Assembly (NCBI GenBank): GCA_041941305.1 | Contig: JBGTQJ010000077.1 | Span: forward strand, 1 to 40,027 | Length of the DNA stretch: 40,027 bases | Origin: JANSWP01 sp041941305 | GTDB lineage: Bacteria > Bacteroidota > Bacteroidia > Chitinophagales > Saprospiraceae | Direction: 5' to 3' | In this document: positions 18,254 through 26,700 of the stretch, piece by piece | Position numbering within the stretch: position 1 is the stretch's first letter | How the letters are laid out: each line of letters begins with the position of its first letter | Position numbers and translations under genes: made by a program | The notes under the pieces: generated by a model | What the model was told of the DNA's origin: nothing | The model's input: only the letters and a program-made list of their open reading frames with translations | The model's database searches: none

Positions 18254-18370
18254 GGGCTATCTCAAAAGCCCCCAGAGGAAATTCTAGGGAGGCACTTGCT
18301 TTTAGAATTTTGCAAAATTCTAAAAGCAAGTGCCTCCGAAAGTTTCCTTGTGCGCCCACAGGCGCACAAG
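18254..18370. repeat. Triple-hairpin intergenic element E4, with a 50-bp perfect palindrome
   Basis: Left: a weak hairpin GGGCT (18254-18258) with AGCCC (18267-18271). Centre: 18288-18337 is a perfect 50-bp palindrome without loop, GGAGGCACTTGC... to ...GCAAGTGCCTCC, with centre TTTTG|CAAAA. Right: CTTGTGCGCC (18347-18356) with GGCGCACAAG (18361-18370). The right flank is shared with E3. A further 14-bp palindrome, TTAGCATATGCTAA, occurs just downstream before the gene at 18440. Confidence 0.85.
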
Positions 18371-18439
18371 TATTTAGAGCGCTACATGATTAGCATATGC
18401 TAAAGAACTAGCTTCATTAAAGAATCAAATTACAGTATT

Positions 18440-18766
18440 ATGAATCCAAATAAGTATTCAACACTTGTAGAGGCTTTTCAAGAACTAAAAAAAAGAGGGT
18501 ATAGATCCTCCTTTAAGTTACAAGAGAAAGGCATGAAATGCCTGACAACTGAAAAAATTTATCAACCCGAAAACATGAAAATTGTAGAATATCAACGATT
18601 TGAAGGCGCGACCAACCCAAGCGACATGTCCATCTTGTTTGCGGTTGAATGTGATGATGGGGTGAAAGGAACCGTCATTTCTTCTTACGGAACTTACGCC
18701 GATATGAAAATGGTCAAATTCATGGACAAGGTTAAAATCAAAGAGATAGAAATAGAAGCGGCATAA
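18440..18766 (+). CDS. Small conserved Bacteroidota protein (often named phosphoribosylpyrophosphate synthetase)
   Basis: A 108-residue cytosolic protein: STLVEAFQELKKRGYRSSFKL, a TEKIYQPENMKIVEYQRFEGATNPSDMSILFAVECDDGVKGTVISSYGTYAD core, and a short charged tail. This matches a family of ~100-residue Bacteroidota proteins, with RFEGxxNPxDxSILYA and DGVKGxxxxxYGxYA, that databases often call phosphoribosylpyrophosphate synthetase. The PRPP-binding loop and catalytic residues of real PRPP synthetases are absent, so the name should not be taken as function. It ends 17 bp before the AI-2E/PerM-type transporter gene and is probably cotranscribed with it. Confidence 0.75.
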   Translation: MNPNKYSTLVEAFQELKKRGYRSSFKLQEKGMKCLTTEKIYQPENMKIVEYQRFEGATNPSDMSILFAVECDDGVKGTVISSYGTYADMKMVKFMDKVKIKEIEIEAA

Positions 18767-18783
18767 CACAGACCGAAAAAACA

Positions 18784-19911
18784 ATGAAATTACGAAAACT
18801 AAATTTTGAACAGACAGGTTGGTTTTTGATTATCGGAATTGCGATTGGATACCTCCTTATCATTGGCAAGGAAATCTTGATGCCACTGTGCTTCGCCGTT
18901 TTATTTTCCTTTATGCTAAAGCCGCTTTGTGATAAATTTGAAGACTGGACCAAACAGCGAATCTTGTCCATCTTCTTGACTTTTCTAGTGGTGACCATTC
19001 CAATCATAGGCATTTTAATGATATTTTCTTATCAATCCATTGATGTTTTTCAGGACATTCCTGCGATTTCCGAAAAAGTGGAGACAGGCATCAATAAAAT
19101 ATTTCGTTGGTTGAATCAAAATTTTGGATTGAGTAAAAGGGAAGGAAAGGAATGGTTATCTGAAAATTCGCCTAATGTGGTTCAGGCACCGATTTCATTT
19201 ATCGCCAAAGGACTGAGTTCTTCAACGGCTCTTTTGACCAACTTAGGTTTAATTGCACTTTACACTTTCTTTTTATTGTTGTATCGAACTTCCGTTAAAT
19301 ATTTTTTACTCATCCAGTTTGAGAATGGCATCCGAGACCGTGTCCGAAAATTGTTTCGAAATATACAGAAAGTTGGACGCCAATATCTTGTTGGATTAAG
19401 CATCGTGATATTGATACTGGGCTTTGCCAATAGCATTGGACTGCTCCTCATCGGTATCGATTATGCCTTCTTTTGGGGGTTTTTGGGCGCCTTTCTAGCC
19501 ATAATCCCCTATATCGGTACATTTATCGGCGGATTGTTGCCTTTTACTTACGCTCTCGCCACAACAGACTCTTTTTGGCAACCTGGTATGGTGATTTTCC
19601 TTTATGCCTTTATTCAAACAGTTGAAGGCAATTTTATCACACCCAATGTAGTTGGCAACAGTGTCAAAATCAATCCCTTTGCTGCTTTGATTTCCCTCAT
19701 AATTGGAGGAAGCATCTGGGGGCTTGCGGGACTAATTTTAGCGCTGCCGATAATGGCAATTCTCAAAGTTATCTTTTCTCAAATAGACTCCTTAAAACCC
19801 GTCAGCTTGCTCCTTAGCGACGATTTATACGAACGAAAAAGCGACTTTCTAGAAAAATATGACAAGCCAAAATACAGGCTTTTGAATTTATTCAGAAAAA
19901 AAGAAGTCTGA
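18784..19911 (+). CDS. AI-2E / PerM family transporter
   Basis: A 375-residue inner-membrane protein. Two N-terminal TM helices (about 10-50, IGIAIGYLLIIGKEILMPLCFAVLFSFML) and a third (62-85) precede a ~90-residue soluble segment (DVFQDIPAISEKVETGINKIF...). A cluster of TM helices then covers about 140-345 with family landmarks: ALYTFFLLLYR, GLSIVILILGFANSIGLLLIGIDYAFFWGFLGAFLAIIPYIGTFIGGLLP, the VEGNFITPNVVGNSVKINPFAALISLIIGG motif and GLAGLILALPIMAILK. Members export or take up varied solutes; AI-2 transport cannot be inferred. Start at 18784, 17 bp after the preceding stop, indicates an operon with the small gene at 18440. Confidence 0.88.
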   Translation: MKLRKLNFEQTGWFLIIGIAIGYLLIIGKEILMPLCFAVLFSFMLKPLCDKFEDWTKQRILSIFLTFLVVTIPIIGILMIFSYQSIDVFQDIPAISEKVETGINKIFRWLNQNFGLSKREGKEWLSENSPNVVQAPISFIAKGLSSSTALLTNLGLIALYTFFLLLYRTSVKYFLLIQFENGIRDRVRKLFRNIQKVGRQYLVGLSIVILILGFANSIGLLLIGIDYAFFWGFLGAFLAIIPYIGTFIGGLLPFTYALATTDSFWQPGMVIFLYAFIQTVEGNFITPNVVGNSVKINPFAALISLIIGGSIWGLAGLILALPIMAILKVIFSQIDSLKPVSLLLSDDLYERKSDFLEKYDKPKYRLLNLFRKKEV

Positions 19912-19954
19912 GCGTATATTTTAATTTCTTAACTCAAATTAAAACTTTCTACAA

Positions 19955-21997
19955 ATGAAACTATCCAAATTATTTTCCATCCTAACCTTTACATTCATTG
20001 CAACTTTGACTTTCGCTCAAACCAATGCTAACCAACTGACCATACAAATGCTCAATGCAGCAACAACGGTCGAAAATTGCGAAGCGATTAATTCCGAGAA
20101 CTTGGAATTTTCCCCTGCCTTTTATGAAGACGGACTTGTTTTTGTTTCGTCGCGTTTTGAAGCTGCGAAAGAGGATGAAAACATTGACGAAAACTTCTTT
20201 GAATTATTTTACGCCGATATCGGTCCCAACAATTTGCCGCGGCGACCCTCTTATTTTTCTTCTGATTTGAATTCGAAATTACATGAAGGCCCAGTTGCTT
20301 TCAATTGGAATTATTCAAAAATATTTTTTACCCGAAATAATATCATGAACGGCGAGGTCGAACGCGGGGACCAGGGCAATGTGAATCTACAGATTTTCGA
20401 AGCCGAAAAAAGTTCCTCCGATTGGACAAACCTGACCAAATTGCCCTTCAACAGTGAAGATTATTCCTGTGCACATCCTTCTTTTTCGATTGATGAACAA
20501 AAATTGTATTTCGCATCCGATATGCCAGGTGGCTTTGGCGGAATGGATTTGTATGTCGTTGAAAAAATGGGAACGACCTGGGGGAGCCCTCAAAACCTGG
20601 GCGCAGAAATCAACACAACCGGAAATGAGATTTTTCCTTTTATTCACGAAAGTGGGATATTGTTCTTCAGTTCTGATGGTCATGGAGGTTCGGGTGGTTT
20701 AGACATTTTTATGATTGATCTGAATAAACCTGTCCGTGATGTCTTAATCAACTTGGGCGTCCCTTTCAATTCAAGTTGGGACGACCTCGGCATTGTAGTC
20801 AATTCTGAAGGTACCCGTGGATACTTCACTTCTGCTCGGGCAGGGGGAAAGGGCAAAGATGATGTATATAAATTTGAAACGCCTGAGGGTATGTTCGGCT
20901 CAAATGTTTTAGATGCAGTGATAACCGTAATTGACCAAAAAACGGGTTTGAGACTTCCAAATGCGGATATTCGAATATTTGCAGGAGCTCCCGACGGTTT
21001 TTTGGAAGACAGTGATTTGTACGATTTGGAATTGATGCCTTCGGAGGCAAACCCCGATGAATTGTCTCTGCAAATGATTCGGAAAAGAGAGGAATTCCTG
21101 CCTGTTCCAAATCTGACTACCGATGCTACTGGTGAAGCCAAAACACAACTCAAAACTGGACGACATTATATCATTTTAGTCTCTAAAGATGGCTTCAAAA
21201 GTCAGGATGTTCTTCATTCGACGGTCAATCAAGCAGATTTACAACGCATTCATATTTCACTACAACCCCAAGAATGTGTTGTTCTGTCAGGAAGGATAAT
21301 AGAGGAAATTTCAGGTGTCGAAGTTTCGGGAGCAAGAATTCAAATGGTGAATGAATGCGATAATTCTAAAGAAATTTTATTTAGCAATTTGGACGGCACA
21401 TTTTATCACTGTCTGCCTCGAAATTGCACCTTTAAAATATTGGTGGAGAAAAACGGTTTTGAACAAGGTGAAATAATCCTTTCTACATATACCGACAAAA
21501 ACCAACTTGCTGCTGTTATTACCTTAAAATCAATTGGCGAAACGATTGCAAATCAGTCCCTTCAAAAAGGATCTGTCATCATTTTCGATAAAATATTTTA
21601 TGACTTCGATAAATCCTCCATCAGAAAGGGAGCAGCGCGCGATTTGGATGCCTTATCTTTATTGATGCATCGCTTCCCAAGTATGGAAATAGAATTAATA
21701 GCACATACAGACAGTCGTGGCTCAGCACAATACAATTTGGACTTGTCTCTTGCTAGAGCTGAATCGGCAGAAGACTATTTGGTTGCGAGAGGCATTGAAG
21801 AGAGTCGAATCAAAACTTTTGGTTTTGGTGAATCTCAACTCAGAAATGAATGCGATGACAACACGGAATGTCCTGAACTTAAACACCAGTACAACCGCCG
21901 AACGGAAATTCGAGTTGTGGAAATAGATGCTCCCGTAACATTGAAATACAAAAATGAAAAACCGGATGTGATTGATTATCCGGATAATGGGAAATAA
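19955..21997 (+). CDS. PorE-like OmpA-family protein: PD40 propeller, CarboxypepD_reg and OmpA domains
   Basis: A 680-residue protein with signal peptide MKLSKLFSILTFTFIATLTFAQ. Residues about 40-305 contain PD40/WD40-like beta-propeller blades (FSPAFYEDGLVFVSSR, FSIDEQKLYFASDMPGGFGGMDLYVVE, FPFIHESGILFFSSDGHGGSGGLDIFMI, GYFTSARAGGKGKDDVYKFE). A carboxypeptidase-regulatory-like fold is at about 440-520 (VLSGRIIEEISGVEVSGARI). The C-terminal OmpA domain (about 545-660) has FDKIFYDFDKSSIRKGAA, HTDSRGSAQYN, LARAESAEDYL, GFGESQL and NRRTEIRV, with a Cys pair NECDDNTEC. This order matches PorE of the type IX secretion system, which ties the machinery to peptidoglycan; the TPR part found in PorE is missing here, so it may be a paralogue such as an SprF-associated or surface-filament accessory protein. 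Confidence 0.82.
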   Translation: MKLSKLFSILTFTFIATLTFAQTNANQLTIQMLNAATTVENCEAINSENLEFSPAFYEDGLVFVSSRFEAAKEDENIDENFFELFYADIGPNNLPRRPSYFSSDLNSKLHEGPVAFNWNYSKIFFTRNNIMNGEVERGDQGNVNLQIFEAEKSSSDWTNLTKLPFNSEDYSCAHPSFSIDEQKLYFASDMPGGFGGMDLYVVEKMGTTWGSPQNLGAEINTTGNEIFPFIHESGILFFSSDGHGGSGGLDIFMIDLNKPVRDVLINLGVPFNSSWDDLGIVVNSEGTRGYFTSARAGGKGKDDVYKFETPEGMFGSNVLDAVITVIDQKTGLRLPNADIRIFAGAPDGFLEDSDLYDLELMPSEANPDELSLQMIRKREEFLPVPNLTTDATGEAKTQLKTGRHYIILVSKDGFKSQDVLHSTVNQADLQRIHISLQPQECVVLSGRIIEEISGVEVSGARIQMVNECDNSKEILFSNLDGTFYHCLPRNCTFKILVEKNGFEQGEIILSTYTDKNQLAAVITLKSIGETIANQSLQKGSVIIFDKIFYDFDKSSIRKGAARDLDALSLLMHRFPSMEIELIAHTDSRGSAQYNLDLSLARAESAEDYLVARGIEESRIKTFGFGESQLRNECDDNTECPELKHQYNRRTEIRVVEIDAPVTLKYKNEKPDVIDYPDNGK

Positions 21998-22003
21998 GTA
22001 CAT

Positions 22004-22026
22004 TGTGTAAAAACTTTTTTTACACA
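22004..22026 (+). terminator. Short AT-rich hairpin after the PorE-like gene
   Basis: TGTGTAAAAA (22004-22013) pairs with TTTTTACACA (22017-22026) over 10 bp with loop CTT. The T-run is inside the right arm rather than after it, so termination is plausible but not assured. It abuts element E2. Confidence 0.45.
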
Positions 22027-22031
22027 CAGCT

Positions 22032-22189
22032 CGTCGCAGTCCTGGAGGTTAGGAGGGGACTTATTGATAAAAATCTGAAAATCAGATTTTTATCAATAAG
22101 TCCCCTCCTAAAACCACCTTTGGCGACAGCGAGCCGCTTTTGCGGCAATGCTGTCGGCAAAGCAAAAGATAATTTTGCATGATCACTTA
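22032..22189. repeat. Intergenic hairpin element E2 (inverted copy of E1)
   Basis: Reads as the reverse complement of 13403-13558. The central perfect 30-bp stem is 22049-22078 with 22082-22111 (loop AAA), and the side hairpin is CGACAGC (22124-22130) with GCTGTCG (22150-22156). Inside the central stem E2 has GGACTTATTGAT where E1 has AGAGTTGATTGT, and each arm has matching changes, so pairing is preserved. The third hairpin of E1 is reduced here to the first arm CGTCGCAG. Confidence 0.85.
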
Positions 22190-22222
22190 CTTTCTCACTT
22201 TGATTTTTCCACTGCCTTTTGG

Positions 22223-22266
22223 GTTGTCTCAAAAGACCTTCAGCTAAGAAGGACTTTTGAGACAAC
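22223..22266. repeat. 19-bp hairpin upstream of the aldehyde dehydrogenase gene
   Basis: GTTGTCTCAAAAGACCTTC (22223-22241) pairs with GAAGGACTTTTGAGACAAC (22248-22266) with a single mismatch and a 6-base loop AGCTAA. It ends 36 bp before the chosen start at 22303, so it could act as a 5' UTR structure or as an upstream terminator. Confidence 0.6.
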
Positions 22267-22302
22267 TTCGATTTGCAGCAATATATAGAAACCAAACACA
22301 AA

Positions 22303-23679
22303 ATGATGCAAGCGACAAATCCTGCAACAGGTGAACTCATCAAGGAATACAACAAAATTGATTTAAAGACAGTCAATGAAAAGATTGAAAAAGCGCACAG
22401 AGCCTGGCAGTTTTGGCGCAATTATCATTTCGACTACCGAGGCGAAAAATTAAATAGCGCTGCCTATATTTTAAGAGAAAACAGTGAAAAATATGCGGCT
22501 TTGATTACCCGGGAAATGGGCAAAACCATTCAAGAATCTCGTTCGGAAATCGAAAAATGTGCCTGGGTATGTGAGTATTATGCCCAAAAAGCGGGTGAAT
22601 TCTTAAAGAACGAAAGTGTACAAACGGAGGCAGCCAAAAGCTATGTTCAGCATCAATCTTTGGGATTGATCCTGGCTGTGATGCCCTGGAATTTTCCGTT
22701 TTGGCAGGTTTTCCGTTTTGCCGCGCCAGCTTTGATGGCGGGCAATGGAGCTTTGTTGAAACATGCCTCTAACGTGCCAGGATGCGCACAGGCAATTGAA
22801 GATATATTTAATGAGGCGGGAATTGATGAAGGCTTGTTTGCCAATTTGGCGATTTCGAGCAAAGACGTTGAGGCGGTGATTAACCACTCACTGGTTAAAG
22901 CAGTCACATTGACTGGAAGCGGCCCTGCCGGTAGCGCGGTTGCAGAAGCGGCTGGACGAAATATCAAAAAAACGGTTTTGGAGTTGGGTGGAAGCGATGC
23001 CTATGTCATTTTGAGTGATGCAAATTTGGAAAAAGCGGCGGAAATTTGCAAAGAGGGGCGCCTTCTGAACGCAGGACAGAGCTGTATCGGCGCTAAAAGG
23101 TTTATTGTTGTCAAAGAGGTTTACGATGATTTTTTGCAGCTTTTCAAAGAAAAAATGGAAAAGGCTGTCATGGGCCTTCCGACGAAAGAAGAAACAGATT
23201 ACGGCCCGATGGCACGATTTGACTTGAGAGAAGAATTACACAATCAGGTATTGGAAAGCATCCATAAAGGAGCTGAGTGTATTCTAGGAGGTGAAATTCC
23301 GAAAGATAAAGAAGGTGCATTTTATCCTGCCACTATTTTGACCCAGGTAAAGCCAGGAATGCCCGCTTATGAAGATGAATTATTTGGTCCAGTGGCTTCT
23401 GTGATTAAAGCGGAAGATGAAGATGACGCAATTCGTATTGCGAATGATACTCAATTTGGCTTGGGGGCTGCTGTGTTTACACAGGATTTGGAAAAAGGCG
23501 AATTTATTGCTGCCAACCGACTGGAAGCGGGCTGTTGTTTTGTAAATGCTATGGTCAAATCAGACCCTCGATTGCCCTTTGGCGGAATCAAGCAAAGTGG
23601 GTATGGGCGAGAATTGAGCCATCATGGCATCAAAGAATTTGTGAATGTGAAAACCATCTGGGTAGAAGAGGTTGTGTAA
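22303..23679 (+). CDS. NAD(P)-dependent succinate-semialdehyde dehydrogenase-type aldehyde dehydrogenase
   Basis: A 458-residue member of the short GabD/Sad-like branch of the aldehyde dehydrogenase superfamily. Seen directly: the cofactor-fold segment VMPWNFPFWQVFRFAAPALMAGN, the GSGPAGSAVAEAAGR turn (usually GSxxAG), general base Glu227 (VLELGGSDAYV), nucleophile Cys261 (NAGQSCIGAKR), and the C-terminal ELFGPVASVIKAEDEDDAIRIAN and LPFGGIKQSGYGRE motifs. It should oxidise succinate semialdehyde or another short aldehyde to the acid; substrate is inferred from the subfamily. Start is placed at the ATG at 22303 (or the next codon, 22306) because MMQATNPATGE is the usual N-terminus. It converges on the minus-strand gene ending at 23747. 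Confidence 0.88.
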   Translation: MMQATNPATGELIKEYNKIDLKTVNEKIEKAHRAWQFWRNYHFDYRGEKLNSAAYILRENSEKYAALITREMGKTIQESRSEIEKCAWVCEYYAQKAGEFLKNESVQTEAAKSYVQHQSLGLILAVMPWNFPFWQVFRFAAPALMAGNGALLKHASNVPGCAQAIEDIFNEAGIDEGLFANLAISSKDVEAVINHSLVKAVTLTGSGPAGSAVAEAAGRNIKKTVLELGGSDAYVILSDANLEKAAEICKEGRLLNAGQSCIGAKRFIVVKEVYDDFLQLFKEKMEKAVMGLPTKEETDYGPMARFDLREELHNQVLESIHKGAECILGGEIPKDKEGAFYPATILTQVKPGMPAYEDELFGPVASVIKAEDEDDAIRIANDTQFGLGAAVFTQDLEKGEFIAANRLEAGCCFVNAMVKSDPRLPFGGIKQSGYGRELSHHGIKEFVNVKTIWVEEVV

Positions 23680-23713
23680 AAAGATCTTTGGCATGCTTAA
23701 ATTTTGAAAGTCA

Positions 23714-23749
23714 ATCAGGCTATCTGGAATTTTTAAATTAGCCAGATTA
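23714..23749. terminator. Putative bidirectional terminator between convergent genes
   Basis: ATCAGGCTA (23714-23722) pairs with TAGCCAGAT (23739-23747) with one mismatch. The loop contains GGAATTTTTAAAT, and the right arm is followed by TAAAAATC (T-rich on the minus strand). It fits the 67-bp gap between convergent genes and overlaps the minus-strand stop codon. Confidence 0.45.
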
Positions 23750-26700
23750 AAAATCAAACCCGATAGTTATAGTAAATCGCTTTTGTTCCGAAGATTTCAT
23801 CATTCCGAAAGTAACAGCAAGGTAATCAAAAGGTGCTAACCAAACACTTCCCCCATAGCTATAATGCCATTTTTTGGAGTGCTCGTCATTGATCCAAACT
23901 CTTCCATAGTCAAATGCCGGAGCAATTCCGAAAGTCATGGGCAAATGATTTTTTTCGCTATCCTTATGAAGCAGACATACGCGCATTTCGTTATTGTGAT
24001 AAAAAGCAGTTCGACCTGCAAAACGCTCACTTCCGAAACCTCTCAGGTTCACATCACCACCCAAAAAAGAGGCCTGGAAAAAGTCAAAAGTTCCAATGTT
24101 ATGACTGCCTCCAATACGTGTTGCAAATAACCATCTGTCATGAATTCCGATTGGTAAATAAAGCGTCATTGAACTTTTTATTTGTGCATAATTGCGGTCA
24201 AAATCTTTCAAATTCGTTTTCCAATGTAGATGACTTTTGAATCGAAAACCACGTTCGGGATTCCAGTCATTGTCTACATTGTCATAATTAAAAATCATTT
24301 TGAAACCGCCGAAATATTGATACTCAAAAACCTCCTGTCGAACATTTGTAGCATCAGAAGTCAAAAAACGGCCTTCGGTATCCTTTATTTTTATCAATTC
24401 GGCAAAGGGTCCAAAAACGAAAAACGTTCCTGCTTCAGTTCGCTCTTTCAGGGCAGGAAAAATGCTGTACTTTTCACGGCGAACGCGATAGTATTCATTT
24501 CTCCAATCTTCAAATTTTCGCACGGTTTCATTTCCCAGTCCAAAGAAATTGTTGGTGTATTGAGGTGATTCGGCGACTATATCCAAATAAAAATCTTTCT
24601 TTTCCCAAACATCATGAAAATCACCTGTGTAATACAGCCCGAATGCGCTGGTCGAGCTTGCAAATTTTGCGCTCAGTGTATGGAAAGTCTCTCGTTTAAA
24701 ACCATACTGGAAAAACTTGGCACTTGCTCCGAAATACAATCCGTCGTCAGGATTAAATCCAAAAATTGGTAAGGGCATTACCCGATTAAATTTAGTCTCA
24801 TGCCAAAAGCCGTAACTGTTCAATTCTTTTCGATTCGAACGCTGGTCTTCGGTTTCCGAATTGCCTTCGACCTTGTTGTGCTCATGCCAATCGTCATATA
24901 CCTTGGTCTTTCGAGTCCATCCCGATACAGAAGAGTTGTCTTTAAATACATCTTCACCCAGCCCTCCAATTAAGCGCAAGATGGGGCTGTTTTTAGACTT
25001 TCCTTTTACCTCAAATCGGTCATCGCCTTCCAAACCGTATAGTTCAATTTCTTTGGTGATTTTATTATCTATTATACGTTCATAAATCTTTTGTCGTTCT
25101 CCCTTTTTACTGATTTCATAGGCGGTTACTTTGGTTTGGTCATTATTCATCCGGTCAATCAAAAACAGGTTTTCCTGATGCGTGCCAACAATTTTCACCT
25201 TTTTATTTAAAAAATCATAAAACCATCTTGAAGATTGCGTCAAATTATCTCGGCGTGATTTCAGTCCTTGAATAATCTTTGGAGCCATTGATTCATATAA
25301 GGTGTCGGGTAAAATTCCAACGGCATTTTCAATGACTTCATCCGTCAGATTTTCGCGTAAATGAGCAATTTCCTTTTCCCAATCTTCCCAGGTTAATTCA
25401 TTTAAAAATGCCCGGTCGAGGTCACGAGCCTGATAATTCAACCACTTGGATTCCCATTTTGAAATAGAATCGTCGAAGGGGTTTGAGGCTTTGAAAAAAG
25501 GGGCGAGCAACCGCCCGATATGTAAAATCATCCCACCGTAATTGGCAAAGACCTGGTCTCGGTCGCGTGGAATGGGTTGGTATAATTTTTTATCTGAATC
25601 TTCCATTTCTATTTCTGCCCACCGCCATTGGTCCTGGTGCCGATCCCAATCGCCTGTCAAATTATCGAACAATCGGGCTCGTAGGTACTTCGGTTGGTCA
25701 ATGACCGCTTTGTCGCTTTCCATGCGCTCTTCAAGAGCTTTGAAGGTGGAAACAATTTCGTCCGGATACCCAAAATCGGCATTATCGTTCCAATATTTTT
25801 CGTCGGGTCGCTCTTCGACCAGGTACAATTCGCCGCCAACACTGCTGAATTTGTTCAAATTTGGTTGTTTCGGCACATAATATAATTTCGGATTGGTGTG
25901 TAAAATGCCAGCAGATTCAGCCAATTCGGGAATGATGAAGGCCCCATAAGGATTGCCTGCCGTAAACTGGTATTTCAAAATTTCGCGAACGAAGGTTTTA
26001 TTCAATGGATAAAACAACCGTTCAGCACTTTTTTTCAATGATCGCATTTGCCAAACTCGGTCATTGACTTCTGACCTCAAGCGAAGCGATTTGGTTTGAA
26101 ATCCGCCACCTCGCTTGAATGCCTTCACACCCCCGTCATAGGTCACCATGTCCAATACCGGCACTTTGATGTCTTTGTAATATTCTTCTGTCCATAATTT
26201 TCCCCACAAAAAATGTCCCATATCCCAAATTTCGCCCCTTTCCAAAACGGAAACAGACACCGAATCCAATCCTTTTTCATACTCGGGAAATTCATCTGGG
26301 GTGAGTTCTTCAAGGCTGGGCAGCGGGTCGCGGAGCTTTTGGCGGTACAAGAGCACAGGCTTCAGAGCTCTCCGCTCCAAAGTATCATTGGATGAAAGCT
26401 GAGTTCCAAAAAATTCTACCCAGACTTCGCCATCCTCATATACATTTAAAACAGAATACCCCAATCCGCCATAAGCGAATGGGGTATGAAGCCCCAAGGA
26501 AACGGGATCTTTTTCTGAACCTCCGCCACTGATAATTTGGACAACTTCGCCGTCCGTTTCGAGTTGTAGATTTTGTTCATGAGAAGCTGCCAATATAGCC
26601 CGGCCGTGATAGTCCATTACTTCTTCCACAGCATCTATATATTCTTTATAAACTGGGTGAGAAAGGTCTTGTCGAGTGGCAGTAGCGCTTTTAAACCAAG

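Noticed and set aside
18440..18766. Genuine phosphoribosylpyrophosphate synthetase
   Set aside because: At 108 residues it is far too short and lacks the PRPP-binding and flexible-loop motifs; only the database name suggests it.
13403..22189. CRISPR-like or integron attC array
   Set aside because: The palindromes are single copies far apart with no regular spacer units, no cas genes, no integron integrase and no attC core sites recognised.
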